Source: Serratia grimesii NBRC 13537 (GTDB lineage: Bacteria; Pseudomonadota; Gammaproteobacteria; Enterobacterales; Enterobacteriaceae). Taken from it: a stretch of DNA of 64,000 bases. The notes under the pieces are model-generated. The model saw nothing but the letters and a program-made list of their open reading frames with translations. It had not been told where the DNA came from and ran no database searches. The position numbers were made by a program, and so were the translations under genes. Positions 58,106-64,000 of this stretch are shown piece by piece (within the stretch, counting starts at the first letter, position 1; each line of letters begins with the position of its first letter). The DNA lies in NCBI RefSeq assembly GCF_001590905.1, contig NZ_BCTT01000001.1, forward strand, positions 124,001-188,000, given 5' to 3'.

Positions 58106-58120
58106 GCATAAAGCATGCCA
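58106..58120 (-). promoter_or_regulatory. Sigma-54 (-24/-12) promoter of hydN-fdhF-hypF
   Basis: Minus-strand TGGCATGCTTTATGC has TGGCA and TGC with exact -24/-12 spacing. Transcription would start near 58094, about 50 nt before hydN. FhlA-dependent control by formate is expected by analogy with E. coli. Confidence 0.78.
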
Positions 58121-58180
58121 ATTATTAAAATTCATTAAAAACATAGGATTAGTGAGGGTGTGACGATATGACCGACCACG

Positions 58181-58200
58181 CATCGACATAATTGACGATG
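58181..58200. promoter_or_regulatory. Candidate FhlA enhancer site
   Basis: CATCGACATAATTGACGATG pairs at 7 of 10 positions around its centre and lies about 60-80 bp upstream of the -24 element, just after the hycI stop. Position fits an activator site; sequence match to the E. coli FhlA consensus is only partial. Confidence 0.35.
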
Positions 58201-58205
58201 CCGCG

Positions 58206-58679
58206 TCAGACATTCGTCACCACCAGTTGTGGGTAGCCGCCCTGGTGCGGCCAGTCATGCAGCCGCTGATGCAGGGTGGTTACTGCCTGCCTTACCGCCG
58301 CGCCGATCGGGTAGTAAAACGCCACCACCTCCGGCTGAATGCCGATAAAAGTAATATCCGGCACCGTTTCGCGCAGTTGGTCGATCAGGAAGTTGAGCGG
58401 CAGGTTATGGGTAGTCATGATGAACATGTCGGCAATGTCTTTTTCATCGATCACCCGGGTTTCTCCCGCGGCCAGCCCCATGTCGGTGGCATCGACAATC
58501 ACCAGCCGTGAAGGGTGCAGCTCGCGGATATGGCCAATGTCGTTTTCCGGTGCGGCGCCGCCGTCAATCACCGTCCAGCCGTCGGGGGGATTGCCGGCAC
58601 AGAGTTCTGCCAGCAGCGGTCCGGCACCGTCATCACCCATCATGCAGTTGCCTACACACAATAGAACGTCAGTCATCAT
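58206..58679 (-). CDS. hycI: HycI, hydrogenase 3 maturation protease
   Basis: 157 residues. GNCMMGDDGAGPLLAE at the start carries the nickel-sensing Asp, and DATDMG near residue 62 and THNLPLN near 90 provide the other metal ligands. It clips the C-terminal extension of HycE after nickel insertion. Overlaps hycH by 11 bp. Two adjacent ATGs (58679, 58676) follow GGAGG. Confidence 0.95.
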   Translation of the reverse strand: MMTDVLLCVGNCMMGDDGAGPLLAELCAGNPPDGWTVIDGGAAPENDIGHIRELHPSRLVIVDATDMGLAAGETRVIDEKDIADMFIMTTHNLPLNFLIDQLRETVPDITFIGIQPEVVAFYYPIGAAVRQAVTTLHQRLHDWPHQGGYPQLVVTNV

Positions 58680-59085
58680 GCCTCCGGACCATCAGATAAA
58701 TGGCAGGTTCGTTTTCAATCGATTGCAGCAGGGCGATCAGCTGCTGGCTCCAGTCTTGCTGTTCCACGGTCATCTGCGGCGCTGCGGTACTCAAGGCAGT
58801 GGCTAACAAGTGGGTATGGCTGCTGTCGATACAAATTTCCCCAAAGCGATCGACCCCTTCAAGCTTGCGCCGGGCGGTGCTGCCTACGGGCAGGTGGGCC
58901 ACCCATGCGTGGAACCCGGTCAGTGGGCAACTGAGTTTGGCCTCCAGGCAGTCGATAACACCCAGATGGTGGCCGATAGCCAGGCTGTAATAGATCACCT
59001 CCTGGGCTTTGGGTGGGGCCTTTTTCTCTTGCACGAACTTACGGCTTAGGGAGTAAAACACCACTTGAGCCTGGGAACCGGTCAT
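58669..59085 (-). CDS. hycH: HycH, formate hydrogenlyase assembly protein
   Basis: 138 residues, the usual HycH size, with the family start [24 protein letters not shown]-like segment and [15 protein letters not shown] near residue 35. It is a maturation factor for HycE, not a final subunit. Overlaps hycG by 4 bp and hycI by 11 bp. Confidence 0.93.
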   Translation of the reverse strand: MTGSQAQVVFYSLSRKFVQEKKAPPKAQEVIYYSLAIGHHLGVIDCLEAKLSCPLTGFHAWVAHLPVGSTARRKLEGVDRFGEICIDSSHTHLLATALSTAAPQMTVEQQDWSQQLIALLQSIENEPAIYLMVRRHDD

Positions 59086-59879
59086 AGTCGCAACTCCCCA
59101 CGCAGTACCCGCTGATAGATACCTTGCAGGTTGCCGACAATCTCGCTCAGACGTAGATCGTCTTGTTGTTGCAGGTAAGCGCTAATGCGTTGTTCGACGG
59201 GGAGTGCACTGTCTGCTGCCAGCAATTGCATGAACTGGTCGGCGATTTGGCGACCATAGCGGTAGCCGGCCATCCGCCTGGCTTCCCGATCCAGTAATAC
59301 CCGTAACGGTTGGGGGAGTTCAGGGTGCAGCAAATGTGCCGCTTCACCCTGGGTTTCATCATGCTGGCGGCCTTTGATTTTCTGATCCAACAGACCGAGC
59401 GCCATGGCGAAACCGTAAATGGTCGCGGCGGGCGTTGGCGGGCAACCGGGGATATAGACATCGACCGGTACGATGCGATCGGTGCCGCCCCATACACAGT
59501 AGAGATCGTGGAAAATGCCGCCGCTGTTGCCGCAGGCACCGTAAGAGATGCTGATTTTCGGATCGGGTGAGGCTTGCCAGGCACGGATCGCCGGGATACG
59601 CATGGCGCGGGTGACTGCCCCGGTAAACAGCAAAATATCGGCGTGACGGGGTGAGGGAACCACTTTAATACCGAAGCGTTCGGCATCGAACAGCGGCGAA
59701 ATGGCGGCAAAAATCTCTATTTCACAACCATTGCAACCGCCGCAGTCTACCCGGTAAACATAGGCCGAACGGCGGATATCCTTCAGCAGGGTAGTTTTCA
59801 GCTTGGCGATGCTGTCGTCGAGGGTGATCGGCACCGGCAGGCCATTTTCATCGCGTGGGCCAATCAGTGGCGGATTCAT
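59082..59879 (-). CDS. hycG: HycG, small subunit of hydrogenase 3
   Basis: 265 residues. The cluster-N2-like 4Fe-4S site is formed by [12 protein letters not shown] (near residue 47), the Cys in YGACGNSGG (near 113) and IPGCPPTP (near 147). It transfers electrons to HycE and is homologous to NuoB. Slightly longer than the 255 residues of E. coli. Its start overlaps hycF by 4 bp. Confidence 0.95.
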   Translation of the reverse strand: MNPPLIGPRDENGLPVPITLDDSIAKLKTTLLKDIRRSAYVYRVDCGGCNGCEIEIFAAISPLFDAERFGIKVVPSPRHADILLFTGAVTRAMRIPAIRAWQASPDPKISISYGACGNSGGIFHDLYCVWGGTDRIVPVDVYIPGCPPTPAATIYGFAMALGLLDQKIKGRQHDETQGEAAHLLHPELPQPLRVLLDREARRMAGYRYGRQIADQFMQLLAADSALPVEQRISAYLQQQDDLRLSEIVGNLQGIYQRVLRGELRL

Positions 59880-60421
59880 GAGATGACCTCCCGGGTCAAA
59901 TGACGGCCAATGTCAATGCGATCGGCCTGGGTCAGGTTTTGCTGTTGTTTACAGGCAGGACAGGTTTCAAACTGCGGACGGCGGGCGGCCATTTCTGCAC
60001 TGCTCAGTCCAAGCAGCGCAATCGCATAATCTATTTCTTTTTGCGACGCATAGGCTTTACCGCATTGCCGGCAATGGCAAATGGCGAAATCGGCGTGTTC
60101 ATACAGATCCTCTTTGCGCCACACCGCCAGCTCGAATGCCTGTGAAAGTCGGATGGCGGTGGTTGGGCAGACCTCTTCACAGCGCGCACAGAAGATGCAG
60201 CGACCAAGAAAAAACTGCCAACGTATTGTGCCGGTGGTCATGTCGGTCGACATGGACAACGCATTAGACGGACAGGCGTTAGCACAAGCCCCACAGGCAA
60301 TGCATTGCTGCGGGTTATATTCGGGTTTGCCGCGAAAATTCGGGTCAATGACCAATGGTTTGGCTGGATAGGCCACGGTGGCAGGCCCGGTGTTCAGCAC
60401 TTTTTTAATCAGTTTCAGCAT
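59876..60421 (-). CDS. hycF: HycF, 4Fe-4S subunit of formate hydrogenlyase
   Basis: 181 residues with two 4Fe-4S motifs, [16 protein letters not shown] (near residue 41) and [16 protein letters not shown] (near 75), homologous to NuoI. A C-terminal [10 protein letters not shown] plus CPACKQQ pair forms a possible extra metal site. Co-transcribed in hycCDEFGHI order. Confidence 0.95.
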   Translation of the reverse strand: MLKLIKKVLNTGPATVAYPAKPLVIDPNFRGKPEYNPQQCIACGACANACPSNALSMSTDMTTGTIRWQFFLGRCIFCARCEEVCPTTAIRLSQAFELAVWRKEDLYEHADFAICHCRQCGKAYASQKEIDYAIALLGLSSAEMAARRPQFETCPACKQQQNLTQADRIDIGRHLTREVIS

Positions 60422-60433
60422 GATGGGCTCCGG

Positions 60434-62137
60434 TTAGAACGGTTTGTTTTTCCGTTCGATGCCATAACGCTCAATTTCTTTGTACGGCACGATGATGGAT
60501 TGGCGCTTACGCACGTCGACGATGGTCATCCTGTCGGTACAGGAATAGCAGGGATCCAGGCTGCCAATGATCAGCGGGGCGTCAGAAACGGTATTGCCGC
60601 GCAGCATGTAGCGCAGTGTTGGCCAATTGGCATAGGTTGCGGCACGGCAGCGCCAACGGAACAGTTTCTGGTTGTCGCCGGTCATGCTCCAGTGGATATC
60701 ATCGCCACGCGGCGCTTCGGCGAAGCCCAGGGCAAAGCGGTGTGGAATGTAGGTGAATCCCTCCACGGCCAGCGGCCCAGTTGGCAAGGTTTGCAGACCA
60801 AACTCGATAATGCCAAGCGAGTTGAACACTTCGTGAATACGTACTTTAAGCCGGGAGTAGACGTCACAACCGTCCTCAACGCACAATTCCACCGGCAGTT
60901 TGGCGTAGCCGGCAAACGGATGATCGAGACGAGTATCACGTCGGTGGCCGCTGCCACGGATCATCGGCCCCACGTTGCTGTAGTCACGAGCCACTTGAGG
61001 ATCAAGACGGCCAACGCCTCGGCTACGTTGTTCGGTATTCGGCGTACTGAGCAAGATATCGACCAGATCCACCAGCTCACTGCGCATTTGTGCCGCCAGC
61101 CGTAGGGTTTGCAACATGTCGTCTTTTAAAATATCGCGCCGGATGCCACCAATCAGGTTCAAACCGTAGGTTTTACGCGCGCCGGTCAGTATCTCAGCCA
61201 TCTTCATCGACTGTTCACGCACCCGGAAGAACTGCATAAAACCGGAGTCAAAACCGACGAAATGGCAGGCCAACCCCAAGTTCAGCAGATGGCTGTGCAG
61301 GCGTTCCACTTCCAGCAGGATCGAGCGGATCATTTGGGCACGTTCTGGTACCTGAATACCCATCGCGTTCTCTACCGAACTGGTGTACGCCACACTATGC
61401 GTAAAACCGCAAATGCCGCACACGCGATCCGACAAGAAGGTCACTTCGTTGTAACCCATGCGGGTTTCGGCCAGTTTCTCCATCCCACGGTGTACGTAGA
61501 ACAGCCGGTAGTCGGCATCGATGATGTCTTCACCGTCCACGAACAACCGGAAATGCCCCGGTTCATCTGATGTAATATGCAATGGGCCAATAGGCACCAC
61601 GTTGGCTTTGCTACCGGCCAGGCTCTGGAACGGATAGGTTTCCACGTCGGTGGTTGGTGCGGGGCGTTGACGATAGTCCATGGCGTCTTTACGCAACGGG
61701 TAGAGATCGTCCGGCCAGTCGTCCGGCAGCACCAGTCGGCGTTCATCTGGCAAACCCACCGGGCGCAGGCCATACATATCGCGCACTTCGCGTTCACCCC
61801 AAACGGCAGCGGGTACCCGTGGCGTCACGGAAGGGAACTCCAGGGTCTGGGCATCAACTTCGGCGCGTACCGTGATCCAGCATTTTGTGCCTTGCTCCAT
61901 CGACAGCACGTAATACAGCGCGTAATTGCCACACAGCGTGCGTTCGTCGTTACCAAACAGCACCGACAGCCAGCCGCCCTGTTGGTAATACAGCCATTCC
62001 ACCACTTCCGGCAGCGCGTTGAGTTTGACGGTCACCGTCAGTTGGTCGGCCGTTTGCCATTCCGCCGCCAGCATGGCAGCGGGGAATTGTTGCTGCAATG
62101 CCGCCAGATAGTGCTGGCCTTGATGTTCGTTAGTCAT
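60434..62137 (-). CDS. hycE: HycE, large subunit of hydrogenase 3
   Basis: 567 residues. The N-terminal part matches NuoC, the rest NuoD. The NiFe ligands are in RVCGICGFTHS (near residue 240) and DPCYSCTDRM (near 530). After the last motif comes a C-terminal tail of about 32 residues, removed by HycI. ATG 62137 has GAGG about 10 nt upstream; the longer in-frame version begins with TTG. It evolves H2 from electrons delivered by FdhF through HycB, F and G. Confidence 0.95.
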   Translation of the reverse strand: MTNEHQGQHYLAALQQQFPAAMLAAEWQTADQLTVTVKLNALPEVVEWLYYQQGGWLSVLFGNDERTLCGNYALYYVLSMEQGTKCWITVRAEVDAQTLEFPSVTPRVPAAVWGEREVRDMYGLRPVGLPDERRLVLPDDWPDDLYPLRKDAMDYRQRPAPTTDVETYPFQSLAGSKANVVPIGPLHITSDEPGHFRLFVDGEDIIDADYRLFYVHRGMEKLAETRMGYNEVTFLSDRVCGICGFTHSVAYTSSVENAMGIQVPERAQMIRSILLEVERLHSHLLNLGLACHFVGFDSGFMQFFRVREQSMKMAEILTGARKTYGLNLIGGIRRDILKDDMLQTLRLAAQMRSELVDLVDILLSTPNTEQRSRGVGRLDPQVARDYSNVGPMIRGSGHRRDTRLDHPFAGYAKLPVELCVEDGCDVYSRLKVRIHEVFNSLGIIEFGLQTLPTGPLAVEGFTYIPHRFALGFAEAPRGDDIHWSMTGDNQKLFRWRCRAATYANWPTLRYMLRGNTVSDAPLIIGSLDPCYSCTDRMTIVDVRKRQSIIVPYKEIERYGIERKNKPF

Positions 62138-62159
62138 TGTTGATTGCCTCAATCATTAT

Positions 62160-63095
62160 TCAGCCGACGACCAGCCAGGAAACCAGCGCCAGAAATGCCA
62201 GTCCAAAACCGGTCCAGGTGGTGTAAGCGGTTTTCAAGAAACGCAAACGCGCCACGCTGTTTTCGATAACCGCAATCAGTGCCACTGCACACAGCAGCTT
62301 GAACAGCGCCAGTACCAGTCCAACCAATAATTGCGGCGCGTTGAGTTCTGCCGCTTGCCCCCAGGGCAGGAAAACGCCGAGGAACAATTGCAACACCACC
62401 AGTTGTTTGAGGCTGATGCCCCATTTCAGAATGCCTAGCTCAGCCCCGGAATATTCCGTCAGCGGGCCTTCCTGTAGCTCTTGTTCCGCTTCAGCCATAT
62501 CGAACGGCAATTTGCCCATTTCGATGTAGGTGGCGAACGCACAGGCCAAGCCGGCCAACAGCAGCGGTAACCCGGCGTGGTGTGGCAACCCCAATACGCT
62601 TTGCACCATCGCGCTTAGTTGGGTGGAACCCGCAACCAATGCCGCTACCCACAAACCGAGTAGTAAAATGGGTTCAACCAAAATGCCCAACACGGCTTCG
62701 CGGCTGGCACCGATGGCGGTGAAGGGGCTGCCGGTATCCAATCCTGCGATAGCGAACACAAAGCGCACTACGGCGAACAGATAGATCAGTGTGATCACAT
62801 CACCGATGGCGGGCAGCGGTGAGGCGGTGGTCAGCATCGGTAGCGCACAGGCGATGGCCAGCAAGGTGCCGGTCAACAAATAAGGCATGGCACGAAAGGC
62901 CAGGCCGGAAGCGCCCGGTGCCACGCTTTGACGCTTGAGCAGTTTGGCGATATCTCGGTATTCCTGTAATACGCCAGGCCCGCGTCGGGTGTGGATGCTG
63001 GCTCGCAGCACCCGGCTGATCCCGGCAAACAGCGGGGCAACGGCCAGTAACAGCAGGGCCTGTACCAAGCCGAGTAATACATAGGGATAGGTCAT
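62160..63095 (-). CDS. hycD: HycD, membrane subunit of formate hydrogenlyase
   Basis: 311 residues, eight transmembrane segments, homologous to NuoH. FDMAEAEQELQEGPLTEYSG (near residue 200) is the conserved loop facing the hydrophilic arm. GAGGAG 6 nt before ATG 63095 sets the start. Anchors the hydrogenase to the inner membrane and may carry protons. Confidence 0.95.
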   Translation of the reverse strand: MTYPYVLLGLVQALLLLAVAPLFAGISRVLRASIHTRRGPGVLQEYRDIAKLLKRQSVAPGASGLAFRAMPYLLTGTLLAIACALPMLTTASPLPAIGDVITLIYLFAVVRFVFAIAGLDTGSPFTAIGASREAVLGILVEPILLLGLWVAALVAGSTQLSAMVQSVLGLPHHAGLPLLLAGLACAFATYIEMGKLPFDMAEAEQELQEGPLTEYSGAELGILKWGISLKQLVVLQLFLGVFLPWGQAAELNAPQLLVGLVLALFKLLCAVALIAVIENSVARLRFLKTAYTTWTGFGLAFLALVSWLVVG

Positions 63096-63105
63096 CGTTA
63101 TCTCC

Positions 63106-64000
63106 TCAGGCAAAAGCCACAACCAACAGCACCGCCAACTCTACGGCGGCCAGACCGCGGCAGAAGGTAACGAATACGTTACGGTGTAACCCATCACTGA
63201 CTTTCTCAGGCAGCCAGCGTCGCAGTTGATACAGCGGGGCAAACATTACTCGCAACGGCTGAGCAAAGCCGGTAGCGGTGATCACCATTGCGTCTTCATG
63301 CCCATAACCGCAGGCCCAGGCACTGCCTTGCACCCGATGAGGCTGGCGACGAGTTTGATAACGCGCCGCGATCAACAAAGGCAGCAGTGGCATCGCCAGC
63401 AATAAAATGGCGATCAGCGGAGTAGAAACCAGCGCATCAGTCACAGACAGGTTGTGTTCCGGCAGGGTGCCAATCAAGCGGGCAAACAGCGGGACGATCC
63501 AGGGGGCGCCCAGACCGCATAGCAAGCACAGTAATGCAGGCAGTACATGGCTGAGCGTCAGCCACAGGTTGGCCTGAACCGCATTCTTGGCAGCGGCGCT
63601 GCGCGGCGCGCCCAAGCAAGCGACACCAAATACCTTGCTGACGCACATCACCGCGAGTGCACCGGTCAAGGCTAAGGTCACTGCCAGCAACGGGCCAAAC
63701 AGATGCCCGATAAAGCTGGGTGCTGCGCTGAAACGGAAGAGTCCCTGATAGATTAGCCATTCACTGGCGAACCCATTTAAAGGAGGCAGTGCAGCCATCG
63801 ACACCAGACCAATCAACAGGGCAACCGCGGTCCAGGGCATCAGCCGCGCGAGTCCCCCCATTTTTTCCATGTCTTTCAGGCCGGTTTGTTGCTCAATGGC
63901 ACCCGCCGCCAGAAGCAGTGCGCTTTTGAACAGGCTATGATTCAACAAGTGGAACAGACCGCCGATCAGGGCGAATGCGGTCAATAGCGGCAGTTGTAGC
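63106..64000 (-). CDS. hycC: HycC, antiporter-like membrane subunit (C-terminal part)
   Basis: The frame is open to the right edge of the window, so the N-terminal half is missing. About 298 residues of a NuoL/Mrp-type protein are visible: HLLNHSLFKSALLLAAGAIEQ (the conserved His/Lys helix of antiporter-like subunits), GLPPLNGFASEWL-like PPLNGFASEW, and a hydrophobic C terminus. It is the first visible gene of the hyc set; hycA and hycB would lie beyond. Confidence 0.93.
   Translation of the reverse strand, partial: LQLPLLTAFALIGGLFHLLNHSLFKSALLLAAGAIEQQTGLKDMEKMGGLARLMPWTAVALLIGLVSMAALPPLNGFASEWLIYQGLFRFSAAPSFIGHLFGPLLAVTLALTGALAVMCVSKVFGVACLGAPRSAAAKNAVQANLWLTLSHVLPALLCLLCGLGAPWIVPLFARLIGTLPEHNLSVTDALVSTPLIAILLLAMPLLPLLIAARYQTRRQPHRVQGSAWACGYGHEDAMVITATGFAQPLRVMFAPLYQLRRWLPEKVSDGLHRNVFVTFCRGLAAVELAVLLVVAFA

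Noticed and set aside
60305-61105. 266-codon open frame on the plus strand across hycE/hycF
   Set aside because: Antisense shadow of conserved hydrogenase genes; no ribosome site and no domain.

Overview
The window reads as chromosomal DNA of a gammaproteobacterium in the Enterobacterales, most likely Serratia or a close relative. Pointers are a serralysin-type RTX metalloprotease, PQQ glucose dehydrogenase, the dat-ddc pair for 1,3-diaminopropane, an AidA/PixA protein, YqhA, and a formate hydrogenlyase locus laid out as in enterics. The genus is inferred from gene content only. No rRNA, tRNA, phage, insertion sequence or CRISPR array was seen.

Layout. 1-5000: end of an MFS exporter gene; a leftward set of a FabZ-like dehydratase, a spermidine-synthase-like methyltransferase and a ribbon-helix-helix protein behind a 22-bp perfect palindrome; YqhA; serralysin. 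5000-10100: a sigma-54 activator diverging from a sugar/polyol module (Gfo/Idh/MocA dehydrogenase, TIM-barrel isomerase, periplasmic binding protein), with a -24/-12 promoter and a palindromic candidate enhancer between them. 10200-14650: an AraC regulator and a YbtP/YbtQ-like pair of fused ABC half-transporters, probably for a siderophore. 14650-21700: MFS exporter and LysR regulator; a dimethylargininase with an amino-acid ABC transporter lacking an ATPase, an Lrp-type regulator and an AstE/aspartoacylase-like deacylase. 21700-26800: a complete Ugp-like ABC importer whose last gene is an ADP-ribose/CDP-alcohol diphosphatase-like phosphoesterase.

27000-33400: small ORFs, adhP, a truncated alpha/beta hydrolase, a DUF2239 gene, and an aldehyde dehydrogenase with its own -24/-12 promoter opposite an AcoR-type sigma-54 activator. 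Together with AdhP this looks like an alcohol/acetaldehyde unit. 33400-36500: an orphan binding protein, a StyA-like flavoprotein monooxygenase without its reductase, and AidA/PixA. 36500-46400: an AT-rich gap of about 1 kb, a PAS-GGDEF-EAL protein, gcd, another AT-rich gap holding a small ORF and an inverted repeat, and two LysR regulators diverging from an SDR reductase and a SnoaL-like protein. 46400-51900: ddc, dat and a GAF-PAS-PAS-diguanylate cyclase with an AGDEF active site.

51900-64000: one leftward formate hydrogenlyase region, hycC(partial)-D-E-F-G-H-I, then hydN-fdhF-hypF and a NiCoT nickel transporter, with a -24/-12 promoter before hydN. The most notable point is that fdhF carries a Cys codon (TGT) at residue 140, where E. 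coli FdhF has selenocysteine. The enzyme should therefore be made without selenium. An 86-bp folded repeat lies between fdhF and hypF.

Three genes or operons (the sugar module, the aldehyde dehydrogenase and hydN-fdhF) have recognisable sigma-54 promoters with exact -24/-12 spacing. Sigma-54 control is a recurring theme of the window.
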